Positions 8,329 to 18,691 of a DNA stretch of 64,000 nucleotides are shown here, one piece after another (the first letter of the stretch is position 1; every line of letters begins with the position of its first letter). The notes beneath the pieces were generated by a model. It had not been told where the DNA came from and made no database searches. It worked only from the letters and a program-made list of their open reading frames with translations. A program made the translations under genes and the position numbers. The stretch covers positions 520,826,618 through 520,890,617 of the forward strand of contig CM046882.1 of NCBI GenBank assembly GCA_025667525.1, written 5' to 3'. Source of the stretch: Glebionis coronaria (taxonomy: Eukaryota > Streptophyta > Magnoliopsida > Asterales > Asteraceae).

Positions 8329-10227
8329 TCCTTTATACCGGTTGTTTTTGGGCCTTGTTTATCATGTAAGCCCCACCAAAAATTGACCATACCATGATAT
8401 CCCTAAATGATCACATTTATGGGGATTCGAGTCGAGCTTTTGACTCGGTTATCAAAAACAAGGTGCCTCGTGGGGGAGACCCATGCTTATCCATGTATAT
8501 ATTATTGCTTTCTAATTAGATTAATGTGAGGGGATTTGTGCCCTTCCAACCTTTATTCCGTGATTGTTTGTGCATTGTGGTTTTTAGATCATGATCTTCA
8601 CGATTGGAGCCTCTCGTGTTCGTTTTATGGGAGCACTCGATCGTTTGCTTTGAAGACTTTCTCAATATCCATGATATATCCTTGATTGTTCTAACCTTAG
8701 GTTTTTAGCACACTTCATAAACAGCTATTAATTTATTGGTTACACCCTTTCCATGCTAGATTAGGCATTCGACTACGTCTCTAGTATGGGGGTGTTTTGC
8801 ACCCCTAGACTCGAAACATTGAGGACAATGTTTAACTTTAGTATGGGGGGGTGAATAGATACTTGCCTTGCCAAACCTTCACGCTTTCCAAAATTTCATC
8901 TTTTTGTTTATCGTTTTTGTTGCAAAATAAGGCTAAAAATGGCCAAATTTTATTTTTTTTCTCATGTTTTAAAAGTGTTTGAAGACACGAATGTAGGTTT
9001 TCCGATGGCGAGAATAAGAGTAATTTTTGACTCGACCGTGCGTGTTGAGCACTTAGCTTTGGTTCCTTAACTACACATTAGGCTAAGTCTCTTAAATGAG
9101 GACGAGAAATGATAGAGTTAAATATAAGTTACTATGCTAAACGTAGAGTACTCGTATTCTTTCAAAAACTCATGTGTTCTCGTTGTTTGCTTATTCTCCC
9201 TTTGGTTGTAAATATTTTTGCTTAATAAATATTGACTTAGCGGTTTAGTTAGGATTGTTGGGTTTCTAGTCTTTTCTAGTAGCTTCCGTGTAATTAAATT
9301 GGGAAGACATTAAGGTATCGTCAGCGTCACGGTTTTGAAGTATTGGCACCCTAATAATCAAAAGCTTCACCCAATAATAAGATTTCAAGTGCTCACCTAA
9401 ATCAAGCAAACAATTTGAAGCCCCACAAGGCCTAAAATCTATGCAAAATTGAAAGTGAATCAAGCCTTAATCTTCGAAGCTTTAAAGATCCAAAATTCGC
9501 TTTAGCGTGAGGATATACGTCTTTGGCTAATAAAACCACCGATGAGGCGGATAATAAAAGGCAAGGCAAGACCGAAGTCATAATAAAAGCTTCATGGCGA
9601 AGTTGAATAAAAGATGGAGGTAAACCAAAGATAATAAGGCCCTTCCGTTAGGGGGCGTATAAAAGTCTTGGTAATAAGTCTCATGTTCAAAACCGTTATA
9701 AAACCGTGTTTATCGATTCTTCTTGTCAACTTAATTTTTTAACATCGTTGTCTATTAGGAGGGGTTATTGATTTGATGGTCTTAGTTACACCGTTAGGAC
9801 TTTATTTTTAGACCTAAATCTCTATTATCGCATAAGTCATATGATGTATCCTCGTGAAACATTCGAGACATAATAAAATATAAGAGATACAACTTAGGAA
9901 TAATGGGAGGATAAGTACGTGATTAGGGCATATGAGTAGTGTTAGCATTACTAACTTATAATGACAATGATCTCGTTGCACGCTTGGCATGGAATTAAGG
10001 TGAAAATCGAGGACGATGAAATTATTTCTAACGAAGCATTCACGTGTTCTTATTCTATGAACCTAAACGTCCCATTTTGCGATGAAAATCATACATTATG
10101 TCTTAAACACAAGTAGTAGTAATAGTAGTAGTGTAGTTAGTTTATCATTCCAATAAAGTGAATAAAAATGAATTTTGGAGGTGCTACAATACTTTATTCT
10201 AGCATTGCGTGAGGGCACGGCAATGGT
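8329..10227 (+). other. E 3' noncoding region (no pol)
   Basis: About 1.9 kb between the gag-pro stop and the PPT, where an autonomous Athila element would have RT, RNase H, integrase and an env-like region. I see no such reading frame. It is closely matched by B1 and B2 (50166-52074 and 58188-60096, reversed). A stretch at 9520-9715 repeats ATAAAA or AATAA every 20-30 bases, separated by short self-complementary segments. Confidence 0.75.
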
Positions 10228-10244
10228 TTAGTATGGGGGAGTGA
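10228..10244 (+). other. Polypurine tract of E
   Basis: The sequence TTTAGTATGGGGGAGTGA ends at the first base of the 3' LTR. Identical or near-identical tracts flank the 3' LTRs of A and B. Confidence 0.85.
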
Positions 10245-10272
10245 TGAGACTGCTTTTATACATAGTCTCATC
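10243..10272 (+). other. Inverted repeat across PPT/LTR junction of E
   Basis: GATGAGAC (10243-10250) and GTCTCATC (10265-10272) form an 8-bp stem with a 14-nt loop containing TTTTATACAT. The first two bases belong to the PPT side. A and B have the same geometry; in A one pair has changed to T:A. Confidence 0.8.
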
Positions 10273-11292
10273 GTCCAAATCGGGCTTAAAATGCGTAAAA
10301 TATCATTAAAACTGCCAAATATATGCTCGTGTTTGTTACTTGTGTATTTTTAGGTACGGATATTGAGGAAATGGCAAAAGATCACAAGAATCAATCAAAA
10401 ACGAACACGAGAAACGAAGCCGCACAATGAACCGGACCCAAGTTTTGAATTTCGAAAAATACCCTTGAAGAATTGAAGATTGGCAAGTTTGGTCCCTCAA
10501 CTTTTGAAGATTAACACTTTATACCCCTCAAATATTCATAATTATGAATAGGGTCCCTAAATTTTGAAGATAATACAAGATCAGTCCTTGAAGAATCCAA
10601 GAATTGCATTTGAAGCCCTTGGAAAAAGTTTGGAAACAACTTGTGCCAAAAATGACAAGTTGTGTAAAGTTGTTATCAAAGGGAAATCAAGTTTGAGCTA
10701 TTATTTACAACATGAACAAATGAGGAAACTTGGGGATCATTACTTCCAAACCACACAACTTCATCCTCCACTCACAACCTGACACGTCACCTTAACCCGA
10801 ACCTACCCCATTTAACCAGCCCAAACCCATCCATTAACCCTACCCAAACCCACCAGGTTTATTAAATACACCTGGTCAATCAACCAGTCAACCCTCCTTT
10901 ATTTCCCACCCAAACACAATTTTTAAAATAACCTTTTCCCAAAATAGATTAAACCTGCCCTAATTAACCATAAACCCTAGTTAATCCCCAGACCCAATCA
11001 ACTTAAGAACAAAGGGTTTTTGACTCATTCTTTCTAGATGGTTAATTGGTGGCTTTGTCACCAAAACCCAACTCAACAAACAAACCCATGTGAACCCCTG
11101 GACCCCCATGTGATTCCCTGCTCATGTCATTTTCACCCAAACCCCAAAAAACCGACCAAATGAACGACTGGATGAATCTCCTTGGTCCCCAAGTCCAATT
11201 TAACGTTCCTGATCATACTACAACAGCTGGAACTCACAACAAGCTCACATGTGCCATCTTTGACTGAAATTCAAGAAGAAGACCAAGGGTAG
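10245..11292 (+). repeat. 3' LTR of E, first part
   Basis: Starts TGAGACTGC after the PPT. It is interrupted after 11292 by element F and resumes at 14587. The combined length is 3782 bp. Confidence 0.88.
11288..11292. repeat. Target-site duplication GGTAG, left copy (F)
   Basis: GGTAG precedes the F LTR and recurs at 14582-14586 immediately after the second F LTR. Confidence 0.95.
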
Positions 11293-11878
11293 TGTTGGGT
11301 CAAAAAGTTGATGTGGCAGAAACTCAAAAATGAAGAAAACGTGAAGTATTTGTCTAGGCGTTGACAAGAGCATTCCAGGCGTTGACATGTACAATCTAGG
11401 CGTTGATGGAATCAAGCATTGTCAAGAGCAATCCAAGCATTGTCACATGCAATTCAAGCATTGACAAAATGTAGACAAAAGAAGCTTATGGAAGCTTCTA
11501 TTTAGATAAACATGCAAAAGATATTCTGCATAAGTTTATTTAAATAGAAGATTTACTTGTTTATTCATCCTTATCTCTTGTAAACCCTAATCCTTACACT
11601 ATAAAAGGAACCAAGGGTTATTAGGTTTTTCATATCATTCATTCACAATGTAAACCTAAAGTGTGTGTCGTACTAGACGTGGGATTCAATGTATACACGT
11701 CTAGTGGATGTTTGTTATTAATATAATGAACATCCCAATTGTTTTAATTCATGTTCTTTGTTCCCAAACACCTTGTTCATGATCATTGTTCTTTTCCGCT
11801 ATGTTATCATATGAACGATGATCAACCTAGATATAATGGTTCTTAACCATTGAGTCTAACGATCAATAGGACTCCTCA
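11293..11878 (+). repeat. 5' LTR of F (586 bp)
   Basis: TGTTGGGTC...GACTCCTCA. A TATAAAAG box is at 11600-11607. Confidence 0.95.
11355..11476 (+). repeat. U3 repeats in F LTR, six units of about 20 bp
   Basis: Units read AGGCGTTGACAAGAGCATTCC, AGGCGTTGACATG..., AGGCGTTGATGG..., then three AAGCATTGTCA/AAGCATTGACA versions. They lie about 125 bp upstream of the TATA box. The second LTR has the same block at 14058-14179. Related CGCTGACAAGA repeats occur in LTRs G and G'. Confidence 0.8.
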
Positions 11879-11880
11879 AT

Positions 11881-11893
11881 TGGTATCAGAGCC
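11881..11893 (+). other. Primer-binding site of F
   Basis: TGGTATCAGAGCC, perfect for the 3' end of initiator tRNA-Met, two bases after the 5' LTR. Confidence 0.93.
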
Positions 11894-12389
11894 TAAGGCT
11901 CTTGATATCTAGGTCCGACGAGGTGTTCGTGTATGGTGAAGAGAAGAAAAATTCGTATGGATTTTTCTGGACGTTTTTGTGTGCGCAGCAGTATTCAGAA
12001 GGTCATAACTTTTGATTGAACCGTTGGATCGTCACGAAATTTTAGATGTGTGTTCTACATACATAGATCTAAACATCCACCGGAGGGATTGTCGAGTTTT
12101 ATCCCCAGGCAAAAGTTATTAAGCGTCGAAGTTGGCTGATGGAAGATTTTCAGTTTTCTGCTTTCACATGAAATCATGAACTAGGGTTTCTTCAAACCCT
12201 AGATCTACATAAAAAAAAGCAGAATTTTGTGAGATTGGTGGCTGTTAATTCAGGATCTTAAGGTTAATTTACAAACCCTAATTAGGGTTTCAATGCTCAA
12301 AGTTCCAAACCCTAGATCGCTGTTACAGACGTGAAGGTTAATGCAGATTCGTGGCTAAAAGTTCATCATTCGTTTCTCATTGGTCTTCA

Positions 12390-12890
12390 AACTTGCATTC
12401 ACACGGTTACATGAATTGTTTGTGTATCACACGAATAAATTAGTCATGTGTATAATGAAAGAGATCGAGTGTTCACACGGTTGCTCGATTTTGATTGGAG
12501 GAATAGAAGAGCGTTCACACGATCACCTAAAAGCCAGTAACGTGAAGATCTGCGAACAAAACCTTAACATTTCGAATCCACTACATGCTAGTCCATGGTT
12601 ATTACATGGGAATAAGCTTCTTATTGGTGGAAATCGATGCGTTCACACGACTGTATGAGGTGCTCGTTTATTATATGGCTATCTATTGTTCACATGGTGC
12701 TACAATCATCTACATGTTATTCCACTGTATTCTCGTGAGCCTTCAAATCCTATTGGTTGAAGATCTTGTGTTCACACGGTTTGCAAGTTCTTATTGGTTG
12801 AATTATATTGCAAATTCGATTCGTGTGTTTACACGATCAAAGGAGTACAAGCATGACATGAGATCTATACTTGTGTTCACATGGCCATTT
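12390..12890 (+). repeat. Dispersed GTTCACACGG motifs in F leader
   Basis: About nine copies of GTTCACACG(G/A) or one-base variants occur at irregular intervals of 30-130 bases in the internal region. No protein frame is associated with them. Confidence 0.65.
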
Positions 12891-12895
12891 TTCAG

Positions 12896-13074
12896 CGCTG
12901 ATGGGACTTATTTTTACGTTGTCAAAATCTTGGAGCAACGTTGACAAAGTTTTGACGCTGAAAAGAATGAACGCTGACAGGATTTAAGGTTGGCGCTGAC
13001 GTTTGTAATTGAGGCGCTGACAGGAAGGATTTCGACGCTGACAGGAATAAGTCAACGCTGACAGCGTTGACAGT
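12896..13074 (+). repeat. CGCTGACAGG minisatellite in F
   Basis: About eight copies of CGCTGAC(AGG), 20-30 bases apart. The unit is the same motif family as the U3 repeats of the F, G and G' LTRs. Confidence 0.75.
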
Positions 13075-13982
13075 GTTGTCCGAGATATGTTCTTCAAACG
13101 CTGATACGCTTTGTCCGATATCGGGTAATGAATGTGGATATTGGACAGTAAGGGTTCTCGGATAACAAACGGAATAGCTGCTGTTTGAGAAAACTGGTAC
13201 GTTTTGAGCACACAAAAAGGAGTTATTTACACACGAAGGTACATGGAATCTCCGTTTTAATTTAGAATATCATGATGATATTTATGGCTCGGATATTTTG
13301 AAAGGGATTAATGATTTTAATGCGAGTTAGCAACAATTCGTGAGGTAATTTATTGGATTTGATTATGTAATCGGGGTAGCCTTGTAAAAGAGTTATCCGT
13401 CTTAATGCTTTTACATATGATATGAAGATTAAGTTTCTTCATGAAGAGGTGTTAGCTTAAGGGGAAGAATTCTTATGGTAAGTTTGATGATTGAAGAAGA
13501 TTTTCGCGAGTTTTTGTTCTATCATATCTTCAAACTTTCAGCGGGTTTGAAGATAACTTGTTCATGCTTATATAATTGGTGACAACGGACTTGATAAAAA
13601 GATAGCAAAGGTATGGGATTTTTCTTAAGATGCTCTATGCTCATATTTGCTAGAGAACTCTTTTTGTCAAGAGACTACTCATTATAGCCGTGAGTTTTTA
13701 AGTCTGCTCATTATAGCCGTGAGTTTTGAAGTCACATGGATACAACAAGACATGGAACATAGGTTTGGGTTATTTTACTTCTACATCAAGAATACTTTAT
13801 TTATTTTTCTTCAAGATCATTACACAGAGCCTACATTTGGAGAATCTTCAACATTGCATACATTGTTTACTTCCTTGTTGATGTGACAAAAAGGGGAAGA
13901 AATGCATGCTACATTTGAGGGGAAGCAATTTGAAGATCATGTATAACTTACAAGAGATACACATAGAGTTTTGCCACTATCA

Positions 13983-13995
13983 ACTAGGGGAAGAT
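13983..13995 (+). other. Polypurine tract of F
   Basis: ACTAGGGGAAGAT lies directly before the 3' LTR. Confidence 0.85.
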
Positions 13996-14581
13996 TGTTG
14001 GGTCAAAAAGTTGATGTGGCAGAAACTCAAAAATGAAGAAAACGTGAAGTATTTGTCTAGGCGTTGACAAGAGCATTCCAGGCGTTGACATGTACAATCT
14101 AGGCGTTGATGGAATCAAGCATTGTCAAGAGCAATCCAAGCATTGTCACATGCAATTCAAGCATTGACAAAATGTAGACAAAAGAAGCTTATGGAAGCTT
14201 CTATTTAGATAAACATGCAAAAGATATTCTGCATAAGTTTATTTAAATAGAAGATTTACTTGTTTATTCATCCTTATCTCTTGTAAACCCTAATCCTTAC
14301 ACTATAAAAGGAACCAAGGGTTATTAGGTTTTTCATATCATTCATTCACAATGTAAACCTAAAGTGTGTGTCGCACTAGACGTGGGATTCAATGTATACA
14401 CGTCTAGTGGATGTTTGTTATTAATATAATGAACATCCCAATTGTTTTAATTCATGTTCTTTGTTCCCAAACACCTTGTTCATGATCATTGTTCTTTTCC
14501 GCTATGTTATCATATGAACGATGATCAACCTAGATATAATGGTTCTTAACCATTGAGTCTAACGATCAATAGGACTCCTCA
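13996..14581 (+). repeat. 3' LTR of F (586 bp)
   Basis: Same boundaries as the 5' LTR, followed by the GGTAG duplication at 14582-14586. Confidence 0.95.
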
Positions 14582-14586
14582 GGTAG
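14582..14586. repeat. Target-site duplication GGTAG, right copy (F)
   Basis: Matches 11288-11292. Confidence 0.95.
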
Positions 14587-14638
14587 AATTGGACTTTCAT
14601 GATTAGGGTTTTAGCACCTAGAACAATCTGTTTAGTAG

Positions 14639-14647
14639 TATAAATAG
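14639..14647 (+). promoter_or_regulatory. TATA box of E LTR
   Basis: TATAAATAG followed by GGG, at the place equivalent to TATAAATAG in the LTRs of A (37739-37747) and B (49035-49043, 57057-57065). Element F sits about 53 bases upstream and probably separates this promoter from its U3 enhancer region. Confidence 0.7.
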
Positions 14648-16045
14648 GGGTTGACATGTGACCTCTATTCTTGTTCCAGTTTTTAGCAATCAAACATTTG
14701 TAATTCCTTTTTTCAAATTTATAAAGTTGGTATTTTATTAAAATTGTAATTCCTTTTATTTGTTTTTAAAAGTTGGTGTATGATTGATAGCTAAGCTGTG
14801 TTCCATTTTAACATTGTACAAAACAATTTGTGTTTTGAATTTTCAGAAATAAAGTTTCTGGAAATTGGTAATTTGTGGTGAAATTGGTTTCATGGTTTGG
14901 ATTTCCTGGATTTTAAGTTATTTGGTTAAAGTTATTTGAAAGAAAAACGTTTGAGAAAGTTTTGGAAAGATTTTAAAAAGGTTTGAAAAAAGAGATAAAA
15001 TCAGATAATTGCATATTTGGCTTGTTTTCTTTTGATCTTAGCAGGTTTTTGTTGAAGGATTGTTGTCCAAGGGTCAGCTCAGGTCCGGACCTGATTGGAG
15101 GTGGCTAAGCTGCCACTAAGGGACCTGGATGTAGGTCCCTTAAGGTAAAATACTTGCCCTATTTTTCATTTTTCAGTTATTGTTGATTTGCTTGAAATTT
15201 GGAAAAAGTTGTTAAGTGCTTGTTATTTGGCTTTGTATTGCTTATTTTGATATGGAATGCATGCTAGGATAGTTTTGATTCAGTTTGGTTAGATTTTGTG
15301 TTGATATGCTTTGAAAAATATCATAATCAGAAATATCATAATCTGAAATTTAAGGGGTGTTTGGATTAAGGGATTAGCCAAGAACTTTGATAAGATTATT
15401 GTGTTAAAACCTGTTTAAAACTCTTCTTAGGTGGTCAATATATGATAAGTGTGTTAGGTTTTCAGTTTGAGTAGGTTTTAAACCAACTTGCATGATAAAA
15501 TTTGAGAAACATAGCTAAAACCAGTAAGTTCTTGTTTGACTGATTTTGGTTGAAATTTGGCCATCAAATCTTGCAAGTTGCTAGGTTATTGGTTATTTCA
15601 GGGCTGTGTTCTGCTTTTGTGCCTTGTTATTGGATTGTATGCAAGTAATTTGGCCCTGAATCTCATTATTGTGCAAGTAAGCTAGGTTATATATTCATCA
15701 GTCACACAAAGTTTTATCAGAAACTTATTGTGGATATTTTGTGCTTGATTGGTTTGCTACTTGCTGTTTTTGTGCATTATATTGACTCCCTACACTCCAA
15801 CTGAGTGTAGGGGTGCCCATTTATCCATCAAAACAGCATCAAAATCAAAATCAAGTCCTCTTGATTTCAATCTGCACATGTGAAGAAAATAACTTGTGTT
15901 CATCAGTTTTGTGACTTAATCTGAGCACATTTTTTGGTCCTAACTTGTTTTAAACTTGTTAAATTGGATTTGTTTTTGTGTTTTTGAGATTAAATAGTTA
16001 CTGGTTTTGTGTTTTTAAAGTTTAAAAAGAAAAAAAAAATAAAAA

Positions 16046-16123
16046 GTAAAAAGGACGTGGCCAGGACTCGAACCTGCGCCACTCCTCCCACACATAGACG
16101 CTCTAACCAACTGCCCTAGGGTC
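16046..16123 (-). ncRNA. Antisense tRNA-like Pol III unit in E LTR
   Basis: On the minus strand (antisense to E): a D-arm/A-box-like GGGCAGTTGGTTAGAGCG, a perfect B box GGTTCGAGTCC (16064-16074 in plus coordinates), then CCTGGCCACGTCC and a TTTTT run. A-to-B spacing is tRNA-like. The 5' acceptor side does not pair with the 3' side, so it is not a normal tRNA gene. The same unit, also antisense, is in the LTRs of A and B. Transcription by Pol III is inference. Confidence 0.55.
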
Positions 16124-17320
16124 TTTGATTGGTATCACTTTGCAATGTTTAATATATAAGGACTATTGGTTTTCTAGCTTATTTACTTTTCAGCTTGTTT
16201 ATAAGCTGTTTTCAGCTTATTCCTTAGGGTTTTTTCCTATTTAGCATTTTTCTTTGGTTTTTATTAGGTTTTAGGACTTTTTCGTTTATATTATTTTTCC
16301 CGTACTTATTTAATTTTTTAGGATTATTTTTAGTTTAAATTTTGAAAAGTAAATAAAAAAATAGAAAAATGTAGTTTAAAAATCCAAAAAAATAGTTTTT
16401 AGGTTTTGATTTATATTTTTGAGGTTTACAGCCAAAAAAAGTTTTCAAAAAGTCTTATTTTTAAATTTATTTGATTTTAGGGTTTTTTTATCAACTTTAA
16501 AATTTAATATAAAATTAATAAATAGGTTTTAGAAACTTTTAATTGCATTTCTGTCTTAGTTATATTATTTAAGATTTTTGATAATTTTTTAGAATTTTTT
16601 TATGAACTTTGAATTTTTTTGAATATTTTAATATTAATTTATTAATAAAAATTGAAGTTTGATTTTTTTAGGTTTTTACATTTTTCCTAGGTTAAAGACA
16701 CATAATTAGGAATTTTGTAACTTTCCAAAATTTTTAGGACTTTTCAATTATTTTCTAGGATTAATTTAAGTTTTAATTGATTTTAATAGTTTTTAAGTGT
16801 TTAAAAATAGTTTTGTTTGGTTTTAAAATTTAAAAAAAATACTTTTTAGCTTAATAAGGTTATTTTTGAGGTTTACAAACTTTGAAATCTTTTTTAGGGC
16901 TTTTTAATAATTAATTGTGATTTTTAGGGCTTTAATTAGCATTAAAAAGTCATTATCTAATTAATTAAAAGGTTTTAGCAAGTTTGGATTTTTTGTAAAC
17001 TCTTAGAATTTTATTGTGGATTTTTAGTAATTTTTAGGAATTTTTAGGTTAAAATTTTAATTTTGGCACTATTTACGGTTTTACGTGTTCACGTTTTTGT
17101 CTTAGTTTAATCCGTTTTCGTAACCGTCTTTCTTTTCTTATTTCTTTTCTCTTCTCATAACAATAAAATCAAACATTAATCAACTCATTACACAACACAC
17201 TAGCCTCCTCGAGAACGATCCCACACAAAGGGTCATAAGTGTTTACGTTTTCCTAAACGTACGCTTAATACTTACTGCTTTTGCCTTCCTTTTCCTAAAG
17301 GGGTAAAAACACAACTATCA

Positions 17321-18108
17321 AGGATGTACATATGACTCTCTTTCACTGGTTTGAGTTTCACTATGTGAGATGAAAGCCATGTTTGCAGATGTTGACTTGC
17401 TTCCATGATCAAGTAAGATTTCACTTTCCACAATCTTTAACTTATTGTAGACGTCATCAAAGGTAGAACTCTTATGGGCATTGGTAGCAATGATTGACCT
17501 AGCCTCAATTTTCTACGCATCACTAAGACTTCTAAGAAAAGTAGTAATGATATCAACATCATCATGTTCTGTTCCAATGAATGATAACTTGCTTGTGATG
17601 TCTAGAAGCCTGCTTCTCACCTCACTTAGCTTCTCATTGGGGAGAGCTTTAAATACAACATATTCATGCAAAAGTTGATTCTTTATTTCTTTGTCAGTAT
17701 CTTCATTACCACTATAGGTGACTTGAAGAGCTGCCCAAAGTTCTTTGGCAGACTCAAAACTTCTGTACTTGTCTTGATTCTTTGGACCCAACGAGAGTTT
17801 AAGAATTCTTAAAGTTTTCATGTCATTCCTTCTTGTAGCTATATCTACAGTTGAGATAGCTCTTCCATCTTCAGGTCTTTCTCTTCGCTCTTCAACAGAA
17901 GAACCACATTAGTTCTTGCTGCAATAACATCAACAATCCTAGCTACTTTATTAAATTGATTTCTAAATTTAATAATTTCCCAGAGAGTGTGATCATGAAT
18001 TTGAAGATATTGTTCAAAATTGAACTTCCATTGTTCAAAGTTGTCAGGGTCGAGCATAGGGATTTTTAGGTTGTGATTTGATGAGGAAGAGGATTATGTA
18101 GCAAACAT
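17321..18108 (-). pseudogene. G gag (UBN2-type), N-terminal fragment
   Basis: The start at 18108 follows the PBS. In-frame content includes DNFEQWKFNFEQYL and, further on, AKELWAALQVTYSGNED with LLHEYVVFKALPNEKLSEVRSRL, which are recognisable UBN2/copia Gag features. Gag forms the particle that packages the element's RNA. Defects include a stop four codons after the start, a frame break between the two larger pieces (around 17821-17845) and a TAG at 17513-17515 after which the Gag frame continues to the E junction at 17321. The CCHC knuckle and pol are not in the window. Confidence 0.8.
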
Positions 18109-18177
18109 CTTGTCTGGTTTTAGGGTTTCTGGTGTTTCTAGGGTTTACTGTTCTTTTAGATCAAAGTTCCTCAACAA

Positions 18178-18189
18178 GCTCTGATACCA
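18178..18189 (-). other. Primer-binding site of G
   Basis: The minus strand reads TGGTATCAGAGC two bases inside the LTR, the initiator-tRNA-Met type. Confidence 0.9.
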
Positions 18190-18191
18190 CT

Positions 18192-18691
18192 TGTTGATCC
18201 CAAACTTAGATCGATTAGCTTTGTATTATCGAGATAAATCAAGAGTAATACGTAGAGAAACTTTGTTGTTAAGAACAATCAAAGTGTTATGCGGAATTAA
18301 CACTTATAATAAAGAACAAGCAAACAATTAAACCAAACTTTCACTTTAGATTGATAAACGAATTGCTTACAATGAAAGTTGTGAAAACTGAATAATGTAT
18401 GTAGACTACAAACCCTACGACCTCCTTTTATAACATAAGGAGTCGTGTACAATAGATAACCTATCAACTATTCTAGGTAAAGATAAATATAGAAAATACA
18501 ATATTGAGCATATCTTTACTTCAAATATTAAACGTGTTGACTAAGTATTCCTATCAGTGGTTGGACTTCTTCTTGTCAGCGCTTGGATATTTCTTGTCAG
18601 TGCTTGATCTGTCAGCGCTTCATTTCCTCTTGTCAGCGTCCAATTTCCTCTTGTCGGCATCTGAGTGATTTAGCTCATTTTATTCCCGACA
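18192..18691 (-). repeat. 5' LTR of G (500 bp)
   Basis: Plus-strand ends are TGTTGATCCC and CCCGACA. The minus strand has TTATAAAAGGAGG as a TATA region, and at 18551-18665 several GCGCTGACAAGA-type repeats in U3. Confidence 0.82.

Larger units (their letters stand above)
11293..14581 (+). mobile_element. Small non-autonomous copia-type element F, complete
   Basis: A 3289-bp element with two 586-bp LTRs, a perfect initiator-tRNA-Met PBS, a 2117-bp internal region, a PPT and GGTAG duplications. The LTRs differ at one base that I can find (T at 11671, C at 14374), so it is the youngest clear insertion here. The internal region has no Gag or Pol reading frame, only two families of short repeats, so it is a LARD/TRIM-like passenger. 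Its LTR style (short repeats upstream of TATAAAAGG) resembles G and G'. The internal region contains the common LTR-element signals but nothing that suggests a captured host gene. Confidence 0.95.
1..17320 (+). mobile_element. Athila-lineage gypsy element E (gag-pro only), 5' part off window
   Basis: Plus-strand LTR retrotransposon of which the protease end of gag-pro, the 3' noncoding region, the PPT and a complete but interrupted 3' LTR are visible. It carries two younger insertions, C' at 534-7700 and F at 11293-14581. With F and one TSD copy removed, its 3' LTR (10245-11292 plus 14587-17320) is 3782 bp, matching the LTRs of A (3786 bp) and B (3783 and 3779 bp). It begins TGAGACTGC and ends ACTATCA, then runs directly into the minus-strand gag of element G, so E was inserted into G. 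No RT, RNase H or integrase reading frame occurs between the gag-pro stop and the PPT. Assignment to Athila rests on the protease motif and on the related PBS in A and B. Confidence 0.85.
14587..17320 (+). repeat. 3' LTR of E, second part
   Basis: Resumes the E LTR after F and ends ACACAACTATCA at 17320, equivalent to the ACAATTATCA end of B. The 16150-17050 part is extremely AT rich with no coding potential. Confidence 0.85.
17321..18691 (-). mobile_element. Copia element G, 5' part, cut by E
   Basis: Minus-strand element showing its 5' LTR, PBS and the N-terminal part of gag. It ends abruptly at 17320 where E begins, so the rest should lie left of the window. Its right LTR edge meets the Tekay-like LTR T at 18692. 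Confidence 0.85.

Noticed and set aside
16046..16123. A genuine host tRNA gene
   Set aside because: In E and B the acceptor ends do not pair and the central arm is irregular. The unit sits inside LTRs and is copied with them, so I call it tRNA-like only.
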